Numbered from the stretch's first letter, positions 28,985-38,596 are shown. The stretch: 45,152 nucleotides of DNA from Dysgonomonas sp. ZJ279 (GCF_011039205.1 NZ_JAAKEL010000024.1:1-45152), one strand, 5' to 3'. A program made the numbers and translations. Notes: generated from the sequence alone by a model not told the origin.

Positions 28985-29572
28985 ATGGCTATAAGTAAAA
29001 CTCGAAATACATTAATTGATGTTGCCCGGCAACTATTTGCGAGACTGGGCGTAGAAAATACGACGATGAATGACATCGCCGTTGCTTCTCATAAGGGGCG
29101 TCGAACATTATATACATACTTCAACAATAAAAATGAAGTATATCAGGCAGTTCTCGAAAACGAACTGGAGCAGATGTACCATTCATTACAAAACGTAGCC
29201 AACAAAAATCTTCCGGCAGACGAAAAACTTCTCCTCTTCTTCTTTACTCGATTCGACACCATTAAAAATGTTGTTGCAAGAAACGGGACACTTAAAGCAG
29301 ATTTCTTCAGAGATATCTGGCGTGTACAAAATGTGCGCAAGTCATTCGACAGAAAAGAGATACAGATACTCAAAGACATATTGAACAAAGGGGTCGAAGA
29401 AGGAACTTTCGAAATGCCAAGCACTGATGTCACCGCAGAAATACTCCATCACGCACTTAAAGGATTGGAAGTTCCATATATACGTGGACAGATAAACCCG
29501 ATGAATCCGGCAAGCGAATCGAACAGAGAAAATATATCTTATCTCATATTTCAGGGAATAAAGAAAAAATAA
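28985..29572 (+). CDS. TetR-family transcriptional regulator
   Basis: A 195-residue regulator from the ATG at 28985 (MAISKTRNT). The N-terminal helix-turn-helix is typical: LIDVARQLFARLGVENTTMNDIAVASHKGRRTLYTYFNNKNEVY, with the YFxxKxE.Y ending that marks TetR. The C-terminal helical domain (about 60-195) would bind a ligand that cannot be predicted. fabG follows after 41 bp in the same direction, so control of fatty-acid synthesis or of its own transcript is a reasonable inference. pyrG diverges on the other side. Confidence 0.9.
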   Translation: MAISKTRNTLIDVARQLFARLGVENTTMNDIAVASHKGRRTLYTYFNNKNEVYQAVLENELEQMYHSLQNVANKNLPADEKLLLFFFTRFDTIKNVVARNGTLKADFFRDIWRVQNVRKSFDRKEIQILKDILNKGVEEGTFEMPSTDVTAEILHHALKGLEVPYIRGQINPMNPASESNRENISYLIFQGIKKK

Positions 29573-29613
29573 ATATAGAAAATCAAAATTAATTTTAATT
29601 GATATTTTAAATT

Positions 29614-30360
29614 ATGAAATTACTAGAAGGTAAAACTGCTGTTGTAACAGGTGCAGCTCGCGGAATTGGAAAAGCAATAGCTCTTAAATTTGCACAAGAA
29701 GGTGCTAATATTGCATTCACAGATCTAGCTGTAGATGAAAATGCTAAAGCTACTGAAGCCGAGATTGCAAAATTTGGTGTAAAAGTAAAAGCTTACGCTT
29801 CTAATGCAGCGAATTTCGACGATACACACAAAGTGGTAGAAGAAATTCTTAACGATTTCGGAAAAATAGATATACTTGTTAACAATGCAGGTATCACTCG
29901 CGATGGCTTAATGATGCGTATGAGCGAACAACAATGGGATATGGTTATCAACATCAACCTAAAATCTGCATTTAATTTTGTACACGCTATCACTCCTATC
30001 ATGATGAAACAAAAAGGAGGTAGCATCATCAATATGAGCTCTGTTGTTGGTATTTCAGGTAATGCCGGTCAAACTAATTATTCGGCATCTAAAGCAGGTA
30101 TGATTGGTTTAGCTAAATCAATTGCTAAAGAAGTTGGCTCTAGAGGCATTCGTGCAAACTGTATCTGCCCCGGATTCATCATTACTGAAATGACAGGCGC
30201 TTTATCTGACGAAGTGAAACAAAAATGGGCTGAGCAAATACCTCTTCGCCGTGGCGGTACACCCGAAGATGTTGCTAATGTAGCAGTATTCCTTGCTTCC
30301 GACCTTTCTTCATACGTTAGCGGACAAATAATCCCTGTGTGTGGTGGCATGAATATGTAA
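29614..30360 (+). CDS. fabG: 3-oxoacyl-ACP reductase
   Basis: A 248-residue short-chain dehydrogenase that reduces 3-oxoacyl-ACP with NADPH in fatty-acid elongation. The Rossmann motif TGAARGIGKA (Gly13, Gly17, Gly19), NNAG (about residue 90), the catalytic Ser in INMSSVVG, YSASK with Tyr and Lys, and the C-terminal PGFIITEMT are all present. GITRDGLMMRM is highly typical of FabG itself rather than other dehydrogenases. It is followed by a strong terminator. Confidence 0.95.
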   Translation: MKLLEGKTAVVTGAARGIGKAIALKFAQEGANIAFTDLAVDENAKATEAEIAKFGVKVKAYASNAANFDDTHKVVEEILNDFGKIDILVNNAGITRDGLMMRMSEQQWDMVININLKSAFNFVHAITPIMMKQKGGSIINMSSVVGISGNAGQTNYSASKAGMIGLAKSIAKEVGSRGIRANCICPGFIITEMTGALSDEVKQKWAEQIPLRRGGTPEDVANVAVFLASDLSSYVSGQIIPVCGGMNM

Positions 30361-30410
30361 TATTCGAACATATAAATAATATATTGATTTAATAAATTCA
30401 GTATATAATA

Positions 30411-30452
30411 AAAAAAGGCTTTTGAGAATGATTACTCAAAAGCCTTTTTTTT
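30411..30452 (+). terminator. Rho-independent terminator after fabG
   Basis: AAAAAAGGCTTTTGAG pairs with CTCAAAAGCCTTTTTT around the 8-nt loop AATGATTA, ending in eight T. The remainder of the gap to 30741 (about 290 bp) is very AT-rich; no gene, RNA or clear TAnnTTTG promoter was seen in it. Confidence 0.93.
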
Positions 30453-30741
30453 CATAATTATATATAATATCCTCCTTTAACTAACTAGAGGAACCAAAGA
30501 ACTCAACGATCTATAAAACAGAACAATAACTAATAATAAAAAGAACATATGAGCAAATAACTTCTAACATTCATATGCTTTAAAACATAAAATACAAACA
30601 AAACTCAAACTCAAACCCCAATATAAAATATAATCCACTAAACTTTTACAACTAACAAATGTTATTTTAAAAATGCTAAATTAATAAATAAATATTTAAA
30701 TAATATTTTATATAAAAAATCAATTTAAAATTAAACATGTC

Positions 30742-31698
30742 ATGAGAAGAGTTACTTTATCCTTATTTGCTGTGTTCAGTTTATTTCTTATAGGTTGTAG
30801 TGATGATGACGGCACAGAAACAGATCTAGGTCGAAGCAGAGACCCCAGTTCGAGTATAATAAGCCTGAAAGCCGAAGTGCAATCGAGCACTGAAGTAAAA
30901 GCCGGACCTATAAATAGCAGTTTCAGCACTGACTTCCCTATAGGTATTTATGCCTACAAGAGTGCGTGGCTGGCAGGTAGCGTCAATGTCATCAATAATG
31001 ACTCAGCCACTGTAGCAGGGGCTGCAGGCCACAATATCACATTTGCCCACGGACCATATTATTATCCTGCAGATGGAACCACATTGAACTTTTTCGCCTT
31101 TTCACCTCAAGCCGCAGAATCTACAGCCGCAGGTGCAGGAACGAGCCCTGTAGTGACACATACTATAACAGGCCAAGAAGATGTTATGTGGACTTCATCA
31201 ACCGGAAGCAAGGTTGGTTCTGCCCCAGCAACTGCGCCTGTGCTCAATTTTGCACATAAACTTACACAGTTGCAATTTACCTTCCAATCAGACACAACAT
31301 ATCCTGCATCGGGCAATAGTGTAACTTCATTAACCGTGAATGCACAACCCAATACCGTGCTGATGAATGTAGAAACAGGTGTTTGTACCTTTAGTGGCAG
31401 TATGGCTATGCAAGCTCTTTCTACAGCCAATCAATCATCCGGTATTGGCATCACAACTGCTGGTGCTAATGCCAATTCACCGGTTATGACTAATGCAGGA
31501 ACTTCATATTCTCTTACAATTATAGTTAAACCTGCCGGATCACCCGCTGTTACCTATACCAATGTACCGGTTACGTTGACAACCACCGCCGGTAGCGCAC
31601 ATATGATAACTCTGAAATTTACAGAAACAGCAGTTACAGCTACAGCTACAGTTGCTGCTTGGGTAACAGGAACAGGTGGTAATGTGACTGTACTATAA
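30742..31698 (+). CDS. Fimbrillin-family (Mfa-like) lipoprotein
   Basis: A 318-residue lipoprotein with lipobox LIGC (Cys19) followed by SDDDGTET, an acidic tether of the surface-export type. The pattern FPIGIYAYKS...ITFAHGPYYYPADGTTLNFFAFSP is characteristic of Bacteroidales fimbrillin-like proteins, as is LNFAHKLTQLQFTF followed by NPVMTNAG-type strands. The C-terminal strand (MITLKFTETAVTATATVAAWVTG) could be the exchangeable strand used in pilus assembly. A second fimbrillin-type gene starts 124 bp later. No assembly proteins are adjacent, so it may be a stalk or accessory subunit, or a stand-alone surface lipoprotein. Confidence 0.8.
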   Translation: MRRVTLSLFAVFSLFLIGCSDDDGTETDLGRSRDPSSSIISLKAEVQSSTEVKAGPINSSFSTDFPIGIYAYKSAWLAGSVNVINNDSATVAGAAGHNITFAHGPYYYPADGTTLNFFAFSPQAAESTAAGAGTSPVVTHTITGQEDVMWTSSTGSKVGSAPATAPVLNFAHKLTQLQFTFQSDTTYPASGNSVTSLTVNAQPNTVLMNVETGVCTFSGSMAMQALSTANQSSGIGITTAGANANSPVMTNAGTSYSLTIIVKPAGSPAVTYTNVPVTLTTTAGSAHMITLKFTETAVTATATVAAWVTGTGGNVTVL

Positions 31699-31822
31699 TA
31701 ATACATATAGAGGAGTATCTGAATTTATACTAAACACTACACTACCAATCCGGTATTCCTCTATTCTATTTCGCAATAACTAAGAGACAAGTTTACTATT
31801 AAAATATTCGATAAGAAATATT

Positions 31823-32842
31823 GTGAAGAATCTGCATTTAATAATATTCTTATTTTTAATATCGATAGCTGTGTTCACCGGTTGCACTACCGATAGTATA
31901 TATTCAATCGAAGAGACCGAAACTTACGACCAGACACCTGTCATGTTTTCATTAAATCATCATACACAGGATGGAAAAAACAGACGGTCTAACAGCAATA
32001 TGGCTTTACCTAAAGACGGCAGTTCGGTTGCCGTATCAATGGAAGAAGAAAAATGGGAAGATAAAGAATTTTCGGAAACAAAAACGTCATGGGCCACTTC
32101 AGGCACTGCTGTAACATGGACAGCAGGAGATAAAGTAGGAATTTTCATGCGTGATGCATCCGCTATGCCTGTAACCTACTTCAACCGTGACAATGTACAA
32201 TATAATATTAATACAGCGGGAACAGCATCAAGCCTATTATCACCAAATACCCCCTCATCAGCAATATATTTTCCAAACCCGTCAAGCAAAAATGTAAAAT
32301 TCCTTGCATATTATCCATATTCTGCATCGAATAATTCTTTAGTACTGAATTATACTCTACCAACAGATCAATCAACAGCAACAGCATTGAGCAGTGCAGA
32401 CCTGATGAATGCCACATCTACAGCAAATGGAGCATCTCCTAACATCACTTTGGCTTTCAATCACCGTATGACCTTACTATCTTTTAAAATAAACACGTTA
32501 TTGTTATCGGGAACATTAAATAAAGTTTCAGTCAGCGGAACAGCAATAACAAATACAGGCACATTAGATTTAAGCAGTTCCGTACTAACACCTAATACAT
32601 CCACAACTTTTTCGCCATATAAAACTATAGGACAAACTGTTGGACCCTCTACTTATGCATATGTAGATATAATAATAAACCCCTGTGTATTGACAAGCAA
32701 TAGTGGCTCTTCCCAACTGAAAGTTACATTAGAGTTTAACGGACTACTCGGAACTCATACTACAAACCTGAATCTCAGTAGTTTTACTTTTGCACAAGGC
32801 ACACGCTACATTTATAACTTAACCGTTACATTGTCTATCTAA
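31823..32842 (+). CDS. Fimbrillin-family lipoprotein
   Basis: A 339-residue lipoprotein that starts at a GTG codon (31823); there is no suitable upstream or nearby ATG that keeps the signal peptide. Lipobox FTGC places the lipidated Cys at residue 21. The central pattern TWTAGDKVGIFM, SAIYFPNPSSKNVKFLAYYPYSAS and ITLAFNHRMTLLSFKI matches fimbrillin-like proteins, and the end TFAQGTRYIYNLTVTLSI is the usual terminal strand. It lies behind the similar gene at 30742 and may be co-transcribed. Ser/Thr-rich composition suggests surface exposure. Confidence 0.78.
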   Translation: MKNLHLIIFLFLISIAVFTGCTTDSIYSIEETETYDQTPVMFSLNHHTQDGKNRRSNSNMALPKDGSSVAVSMEEEKWEDKEFSETKTSWATSGTAVTWTAGDKVGIFMRDASAMPVTYFNRDNVQYNINTAGTASSLLSPNTPSSAIYFPNPSSKNVKFLAYYPYSASNNSLVLNYTLPTDQSTATALSSADLMNATSTANGASPNITLAFNHRMTLLSFKINTLLLSGTLNKVSVSGTAITNTGTLDLSSSVLTPNTSTTFSPYKTIGQTVGPSTYAYVDIIINPCVLTSNSGSSQLKVTLEFNGLLGTHTTNLNLSSFTFAQGTRYIYNLTVTLSI

Positions 32843-32957
32843 GAATCACTATTATAGAGACAAGTCGAAATTTCGCAGTCTATCCAAGCACCAAAGATAA
32901 TCTCAATCGATTGTATATTATTAATCAAACCAGATATTAAGACATCACTTTTTTCTA

Positions 32958-32965
32958 TACCTTTG
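32958..32965 (+). promoter_or_regulatory. -7 element directly before ruvB
   Basis: TACCTTTG fits TAnnTTTG and ends 9 bp before the ruvB ATG, so the mRNA would have almost no leader. No good -33 match was found. Confidence 0.5.
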
Positions 32966-32974
32966 TCATAACAT

Positions 32975-33997
32975 ATGGAAGAAACATTTGATATACACAG
33001 AGGTAATATAAACGAGAACGAAAAGGATTTCGAAAATGCTTTGCGTCCACTCTCTTTTAATAGCTTTAGCGGTCAGATAAAAGTTGTAGAGAACCTTCAG
33101 GTTTTTGTTACTGCTGCCAAAATGAGAGGCGAATCGTTAGATCATACATTACTGCACGGTCCTCCCGGATTAGGTAAGACTACTCTATCGAATATCATCG
33201 CGAACGAATTGGGTGTAGGATTTAAAGTAACCTCCGGTCCTGTATTGGATAAACCGGGCGACCTGGCAGGATTACTAACATCGCTCGAACCTAATGACGT
33301 ACTTTTCATAGACGAGATACACCGTCTTTCTCCTGTGGTGGAGGAATATCTATACAGTGCGATGGAAGACTATCGTATCGATATCATGATAGATAAAGGC
33401 CCCAGCGCCCGATCGGTGCAAATAGAACTAAATCCATTTACACTTGTTGGTGCAACTACCCGTAGCGGCTTATTGACAAGTCCTTTGAGAGCCCGTTTCG
33501 GTATCAATATGCACTTAGAGTACTATGATATGGAGACACTTACAAATATTATCATTCGTTCGGCTAATATACTAGACGTACCTTGTAGCAAAGATGCTGC
33601 GGTTGAGATATCGTCGCGAAGCAGAGGAACTCCCCGTGTAGCAAATGCGCTATTGCGTCGTGTACGGGATTTTGCACAAGTGAAAGGATCGGGTAAAATA
33701 GATAAAGAAATTGCCTCTTATTCGCTTGAAGCATTAAACATCGATAAATATGGACTTGATGAGATTGACAATAAGATATTATTGACTATTATCGATAAGT
33801 TTCAAGGTGGTCCTGTTGGAATATCTACTATTGCTACGGCATTGGGTGAGGATACGGGTACAATAGAAGAGGTTTACGAACCATTCCTTATCAAAGAAGG
33901 TTTTATGAAGCGCACACCACGCGGACGTGAGGCTACAGAATTAGCATATAGGCATCTGGGCCGAAAAAAAGAAAGCGAACAAGGCTTCTTGTTTTGA
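32975..33997 (+). CDS. ruvB: Holliday junction branch-migration ATPase RuvB
   Basis: A 340-residue AAA+ motor that drives branch migration with RuvA. It has the N-terminal [12 protein letters not shown], Walker [10 protein letters not shown], Walker [10 protein letters not shown], sensor GATTRSG, arginine-finger region LRARFGI, and the C-terminal winged helix ([38 protein letters not shown]). The length is typical. ruvA and ruvC are not in the window. The permease gene follows after 57 bp. Confidence 0.98.
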   Translation: MEETFDIHRGNINENEKDFENALRPLSFNSFSGQIKVVENLQVFVTAAKMRGESLDHTLLHGPPGLGKTTLSNIIANELGVGFKVTSGPVLDKPGDLAGLLTSLEPNDVLFIDEIHRLSPVVEEYLYSAMEDYRIDIMIDKGPSARSVQIELNPFTLVGATTRSGLLTSPLRARFGINMHLEYYDMETLTNIIIRSANILDVPCSKDAAVEISSRSRGTPRVANALLRRVRDFAQVKGSGKIDKEIASYSLEALNIDKYGLDEIDNKILLTIIDKFQGGPVGISTIATALGEDTGTIEEVYEPFLIKEGFMKRTPRGREATELAYRHLGRKKESEQGFLF

Positions 33998-34054
33998 ATA
34001 TAAACTATGGGTCATAAGGAATATAACAACTTATAACCAGCTATATATTACAAT

Positions 34055-35302
34055 TTGAATTTAGAATTATTTATAGCCAAACGAATCCATTTTAGCAGCA
34101 AGGAAGATCAGAAAAGAGTTTCTTCGCCAGCTATAAAAATAGCGATAGCCGGTATTGCTATCGGTTTGGCAGCTATTATACTGGCTGTATCGATAGTCGT
34201 CGGTTTTAAAAAAGAAGTTCGTAATAAGGTTGTTGGTTTTGGTTCTCATATCCAAATTACAAATTTCGATAATAGTACATCTTACGACACAAATCCAATC
34301 TGCGTAGACCAACAACTTACTGATAGGTTGAAAAACATGAATGGTATAAAACATGTTGAAACCTATGCTACCAAGCCCGGCATAATAAAAACAGACGATG
34401 CGTTTCAAGGTATTGTACTTAAAGGAGTAGGTGAAGATTACGACTGGGATTTCTTCAAACAAAACATAATAGAAGGTTCTATCCTCAATAAAGAAGACAC
34501 AACCTCTGTCAACCAAACTATAATATCTCAGAATATTGCTGACAAACTCAACTTAAAAGTCGGTGATAGCTTTGTAACTTACTTTGTACAGGAACCGATT
34601 CGTGCCCGTAAGTTTACGATATCAGGTATCTACAGCACTAATTTCGAAGATTATGATAAATTATTTATCATTACCGATATCAAACTCATACAAAGGCTCA
34701 ATGAATGGGAAAGCGATCAGGTAAGTGGCATTGAATTACTGGTTAATGATTACGATAAACTGGATGAAATAAAACAAGACGTATTTCTTGATATGATGCC
34801 ATATCGGGATCGGGACGATAACACATTCTTCACTCGCTCGATCAAAGATATGAATCCTATGATATTCAGCTGGCTGGACTTGTTAGACATGAATGTGTGG
34901 GTTATCATAATCCTGATGCTTGCCATCTCTATATTTACAATGATCTCAGGCCTACTCATCATTATTCTCGAACGCACCAGTATGATAGGAACGCTCAAAA
35001 CACTAGGTGCCCGCAATTACAGTATCCGCAAAACATTCTTGTATGTTTCGTCGTTTCTTGTGCTTAAAGGAATGTTCTGGGGCAATATTATTGCTTTCAT
35101 TATTATGCTTGGGCAAAAATATTTCGGATTCATAAAGCTGGAAGCTGAAACATATTATGTATCGGAAATGCCAGTAGATATAAATATATTATACATCCTA
35201 CTTATCAATATCGGTACATTAGCTATTTCTATGCTTATGATGGTAGGTCCATCTTATCTGATAGCTAAAATATCTCCTGCTAAAACTATCAGATACGAAT
35301 AA
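34055..35302 (+). CDS. ABC transporter permease of the lipoprotein-releasing (LolC/E) type
   Basis: A 415-residue permease read from a TTG codon at 34055 (LELFIAKRIHFSS). It has an N-terminal membrane helix (IKIAIAGIAIGLAAIILAVSIVVGF), a periplasmic MacB-like domain (about 50-265) and three C-terminal FtsX-type helices (VIIILMLAISIFTMISGLLIIIL; FLYVSSFLVLKGMFWGN; ILLINIGTLAISMLMMV). The motif ERTSMIGTLKTLGA is the usual coupling segment for the ATPase. Bacteroidetes often carry a single LolC/E homologue; the ATPase is not adjacent. Its stop codon directly abuts that of rlmH on the other strand. Confidence 0.88.
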   Translation: MNLELFIAKRIHFSSKEDQKRVSSPAIKIAIAGIAIGLAAIILAVSIVVGFKKEVRNKVVGFGSHIQITNFDNSTSYDTNPICVDQQLTDRLKNMNGIKHVETYATKPGIIKTDDAFQGIVLKGVGEDYDWDFFKQNIIEGSILNKEDTTSVNQTIISQNIADKLNLKVGDSFVTYFVQEPIRARKFTISGIYSTNFEDYDKLFIITDIKLIQRLNEWESDQVSGIELLVNDYDKLDEIKQDVFLDMMPYRDRDDNTFFTRSIKDMNPMIFSWLDLLDMNVWVIIILMLAISIFTMISGLLIIILERTSMIGTLKTLGARNYSIRKTFLYVSSFLVLKGMFWGNIIAFIIMLGQKYFGFIKLEAETYYVSEMPVDINILYILLINIGTLAISMLMMVGPSYLIAKISPAKTIRYE

Positions 35303-35776
35303 TTATTCGTGGTGGTAGGGTTCGTTATTCAATATAGTCATCGCCCTGTACAACTGTTCAACAAATATCAGGCGTATCATCTGATGAGAAAAAGTCATAC
35401 GTGACAATGTCAGTTTCTCACTGGCTCTATCATATACCGATTGTGAAAAGCCATAAGGCCCTCCGATAACAAAAACCAAACGCTTACTTACAGTATGAGT
35501 TTTCTTTTCGATATACGACGCAAATTGCACAGACGAATACTCTTTGCCTCGTTCATCTAACAAAACCAGATAATCACCCGCCTGCAATCCTTTGAGAATA
35601 AGCTCCCCCTCTTTTTCTTTTTGCTGATCTATCGTGAGACTTTTTGTATTCTTCAAATCAGGAATTATCTGCATTTCGAAAGGGATATAGTGCTCCAAAC
35701 GTTTCTGATATTCGTAGGTAGCTTCTATAAAATAACTGGCATCTGTTTTGCCTATAACGAGTAAAGTAATTTTCAT
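35303..35776 (-). CDS. rlmH: 23S rRNA (pseudouridine1915-N3)-methyltransferase RlmH
   Basis: A 157-residue SPOUT methyltransferase acting on helix 69 of 23S rRNA. The start at 35776 (MKITLLVIGKT) matches the family; an in-frame ATG at 35797 overlaps the promoter element and is not used. Family marks are LLDERGKEYSS, FVIGGPYGFS (the SAM-binding knot), LTLSRMTFSHQMIRLIFVEQLYRA and the C-terminal NEPYHHE. It converges on the permease gene with no intergenic base. Confidence 0.96.
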   Translation of the reverse strand: MKITLLVIGKTDASYFIEATYEYQKRLEHYIPFEMQIIPDLKNTKSLTIDQQKEKEGELILKGLQAGDYLVLLDERGKEYSSVQFASYIEKKTHTVSKRLVFVIGGPYGFSQSVYDRASEKLTLSRMTFSHQMIRLIFVEQLYRAMTILNNEPYHHE

Positions 35777-35794
35777 AAATAAGAATTTGAGATA

Positions 35795-35802
35795 CAAAGG
35801 TA
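35795..35802 (-). promoter_or_regulatory. -7 element of rlmH
   Basis: TACCTTTG on the minus strand fits TAnnTTTG, 18 bp before the rlmH ATG. It lies back to back with the rightward -7 box at 35833-35840. Confidence 0.5.
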
Positions 35803-35832
35803 AGACTTTTACTGTTTTAAGAAACTATTCTA

Positions 35833-35840
35833 TATCTTTG
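35833..35840 (+). promoter_or_regulatory. -7 element of the nucleoside phosphorylase operon
   Basis: TATCTTTG fits TAnnTTTG, 27 bp before the start at 35868. It would serve the run phosphorylase, SanA-like, porin, mnmE, whose gaps are all 41 bp or less. Confidence 0.55.
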
Positions 35841-35867
35841 TAGTTAATTATTAAAAAAGAATGCATT

Positions 35868-36734
35868 ATGAGAATTATTCCAGAATCTGAGTTAATTATT
35901 AACAGTGATGGTAGTATATTCCATCTAAATATAAGACCTGAACAGTTGGCTGATAACATTATCCTGATGGGTGATCCCGAAAGAGTGAATCTGACCGCTT
36001 CGTTTTTCGAGAGTGTAGAGCACGATATACAAAATCGCGAGTTCCACTCCATTACTGGTGCTTACAAAGGAAAACGTATTACGGCCCTATCGCATGGCAT
36101 CGGTCCCGACAATATGGATATTGTTGTTACTGAACTTGATGCTCTTGCCAATATCGATTTTAATACCCGCCAGGTAAAGAGTGAATTTAAGCAACTTACA
36201 ATGGTACGTGTAGGCACATCGGGTGGATTACAACCCAACTGTCCTATCGGATCTTATGTTGTTGCTGATAAATCTATTGGTTTCGATGGTGTCCTCAATT
36301 ATTATGAAGGCAGAGATGATATTGCAGAATTAGAATTTGAGAAAGCATTCAAAAAACATGTAAATTGGTCGCCACTGCACTGCTCGCCTTATGTAGTGAA
36401 AGCTGATGACGAGCTGGTTCAACGTATTGGAGAAGGTATGATAAAGGGGGTTACAATCTCTGCAATCGGATTCTATGGCCCGCAAGGTCGTTATGTACGT
36501 ATCCCTCTTGCTAACCCTGATCTTAATTCTAAGATAGAAACTTTTGATTACAAAGGTGATGTCATAACTAATTACGAAATGGAGAGCGCCCCATTAGCAG
36601 GATTGAGTAAATTGATGGGACATAAAGCTATGACTGTATGTACTATTATAGCCAATAGACAGGCAGGCGAATCGAACTCAAATTACAAGGGATCAATAGA
36701 AGACCTGATAAAAACAGTTCTTGACCGTATCTAA
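35868..36734 (+). CDS. Nucleoside phosphorylase (uridine phosphorylase-like)
   Basis: A 288-residue member of the PNP/UDP phosphorylase family, cleaving a nucleoside with phosphate to base and pentose 1-phosphate. Visible motifs are LMGDPERVN (phosphate binding), ALSHGIGPDNMDIVVTELDAL, VRVGTSGGLQP and NYEMESAPLAGLS, where Glu-Met-Glu binds ribose. The pattern is closer to uridine phosphorylase than to trimeric PNP, but the base specificity is not certain. It is the first gene of a rightward run that ends with mnmE. Confidence 0.88.
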   Translation: MRIIPESELIINSDGSIFHLNIRPEQLADNIILMGDPERVNLTASFFESVEHDIQNREFHSITGAYKGKRITALSHGIGPDNMDIVVTELDALANIDFNTRQVKSEFKQLTMVRVGTSGGLQPNCPIGSYVVADKSIGFDGVLNYYEGRDDIAELEFEKAFKKHVNWSPLHCSPYVVKADDELVQRIGEGMIKGVTISAIGFYGPQGRYVRIPLANPDLNSKIETFDYKGDVITNYEMESAPLAGLSKLMGHKAMTVCTIIANRQAGESNSNYKGSIEDLIKTVLDRI

Positions 36735-36762
36735 CTAAAAGCTTTTAGCATTTAAATTATAG

Positions 36763-37419
36763 ATGAAAATTCGGACTAAGAGAATTTTAAAACGTATCTG
36801 TGGAATAATTTTTATTGGTATAATAATGATACTTGCTATTATAATATATGCCAATTGGAAAATACCTCACGATACTAAAAATTATATATATAATAATGTA
36901 GATAGTATTCCTGCCCAAAAAGCAGCTTTAGTACTTGGTACAGCTAAAAGTATTGGCAATCGCCCCAATATCTACTTCACGAATCGAATACAAGCCGCGA
37001 AAGAATTGTATGAAGCAGGGAAAGTAGATATTTTCGTAGTGAGTGGTGATAATAGTCGTGAGACTTATAACGAACCCCAAGATATGCGTGATGCATTAAT
37101 TGAGGTTGGTGTACCCGATAGCATAATCTATATGGATTATGCGGGTTTTCGCACACTCGATTCAGTCGTAAGAATGAATAAGATATTTCAACAGGATGCG
37201 TTTATTGTTGTGTCACAAGAGTTTCATAACGAAAGAGCGATATTCCTTGCTCAGTACTACGGACTGACCGCCTATGGATATAATGCTGACGACCCAACTC
37301 TTAATCGTTATTCATTCAAGACAAAAGTACGTGAAAAATTTGCTCGCGTAAAAGTATTTGTAGATATATTGACAGGCAAAGAACCTAAATTTTTAGGAGA
37401 GCCTATAGACATTAATTAA
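36763..37419 (+). CDS. SanA/YdcF/ElyC-family membrane-anchored protein
   Basis: A 218-residue DUF218-family protein. One N-terminal helix (ICGIIFIGIIMILAIIIYANW) anchors it. The soluble domain has KAALVLGTAKSIGNRPNIYFTNRIQAA, VDIFVVSGDN, NEPQDMRDALIEVGVPDSIIYMDYAGFRTLDSV and VVSQEFHNERAIFLAQYYG, the core pattern of SanA. E. coli SanA affects envelope permeability to vancomycin; the chemistry is unknown. It is 28 bp after the phosphorylase gene and 40 bp before the porin gene. Confidence 0.86.
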   Translation: MKIRTKRILKRICGIIFIGIIMILAIIIYANWKIPHDTKNYIYNNVDSIPAQKAALVLGTAKSIGNRPNIYFTNRIQAAKELYEAGKVDIFVVSGDNSRETYNEPQDMRDALIEVGVPDSIIYMDYAGFRTLDSVVRMNKIFQQDAFIVVSQEFHNERAIFLAQYYGLTAYGYNADDPTLNRYSFKTKVREKFARVKVFVDILTGKEPKFLGEPIDIN

Positions 37420-37459
37420 ACCTAGACAATTATATTATAAACTATCCGCATTGCGATTT

Positions 37460-38596
37460 ATGAAAAAATCATTTTTCATGCTATTATTAAGCATGTTATG
37501 CACATTAAGTTATGGACAAGATACAAACAGTGAACTCTTAAAAAAGTTAGTAGAAAAAGAAATTCTGACACAAGACGAAGCGGACGAGATCCAGCGAGAA
37601 TCGACTCTGGAAAAGCAAGAGGATACATTTACGAAAACTACCGAAAAAATAAAAGAAACATTTAACTCGCCCTATGCTCAATTCGGCGGTTACGGATTAT
37701 TTTTATATAAATATAATGATATAGCCAAAGTTAAGCATACTGCTGAACCGAGAGTTATATTCTTATCGCTAAGTGGTGAATTAGGCAGTAATATCAGATA
37801 TTATATACTGGGAGAAGTTGTAGACCCGATGCTCTTTGAATTTTATGGTGAATGGACACCAGTAAAGGCTTTTGGCTTAAAAGCAGGACAGATGAAGACT
37901 CCACTATCAATGGAGAATCAAATTTCGTTGACTGGCTTAGAAACAGTATCTTATACCCGATCGGTTTCTAACTTAACAGGTATGGCTGGGGATGTGTTGG
38001 TAGGTAGATTGACAAATAATAATGCAGGACGGGACATTGGTATCCGTGTTGCAGGATCGACTAAAAACGATCTTTTGTGCTATGCACTTGGGTTGTATCA
38101 AGGGACAGGGATCAATACAGCCGAGAATAATAATTCTAAAGACCTTGCCGGAAGCCTTATATTTCAACCAATCAAAGGTTTTCGCATAGGAGGAAGTGCT
38201 TATTGGGGCGAAGCTCATTATACCAAACCGGGCGACACTGAAATAGGCGACCATGTGCGAAATCGCTGGGTACTAAGCTCTGAATACAAATCGGATAAAT
38301 TTTACGCGAGAACTGAATGGATTACGGGCAATGACGGAGGAACAGATAAAGAGGGTCTTTATGGTACTGCACTTTGGTATTTTATACCTAAAAAGTTCAA
38401 TACAGTGGCTAAAGTAGATTATTACAATAGGAATAAAGATGTTAATAGCGAAGTTATGGATTACACTTTGGCGGTTAATTATTATTTTTACAAACAGTGC
38501 CGTCTGCAACTTAACTATGTTTATTCTGACTATTCGAAAGATTGGGAGACAAGAAACACAAATCTTGTTTTAGGTCAGCTACAGGTAGTATTCTGA
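37460..38596 (+). CDS. Porin (OprO/OprP-like outer-membrane channel)
   Basis: A 378-residue outer-membrane protein from the ATG at 37460 (MKKSFFMLLL); an in-frame TTG at 37451 is less likely. The signal peptide ends at LSYGQ. A charged helix (ELLKKLVEKEILTQDEADEIQRES) is probably a periplasmic coiled coil. The barrel follows (FGGYGLFLYKYND; RYYILGEVVDPMLFEFYGEW; GLKAGQMKTPLSMENQ; GRDIGIRVAG) with the final strand NLVLGQLQVVF. This resembles phosphate-selective porins O/P, but anion selectivity cannot be judged here. mnmE begins 29 bp later. Confidence 0.84.
   Translation: MKKSFFMLLLSMLCTLSYGQDTNSELLKKLVEKEILTQDEADEIQRESTLEKQEDTFTKTTEKIKETFNSPYAQFGGYGLFLYKYNDIAKVKHTAEPRVIFLSLSGELGSNIRYYILGEVVDPMLFEFYGEWTPVKAFGLKAGQMKTPLSMENQISLTGLETVSYTRSVSNLTGMAGDVLVGRLTNNNAGRDIGIRVAGSTKNDLLCYALGLYQGTGINTAENNNSKDLAGSLIFQPIKGFRIGGSAYWGEAHYTKPGDTEIGDHVRNRWVLSSEYKSDKFYARTEWITGNDGGTDKEGLYGTALWYFIPKKFNTVAKVDYYNRNKDVNSEVMDYTLAVNYYFYKQCRLQLNYVYSDYSKDWETRNTNLVLGQLQVVF

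Noticed and set aside
30453-30741. Possible small RNA gene in the AT-rich gap after fabG
   Set aside because: No promoter box, stem or terminator beyond the fabG terminator supports it.
31630-31660. Short ACAGCT tandem repeat
   Set aside because: Three imperfect units inside a coding region that is rich in Thr and Ala; composition explains it.
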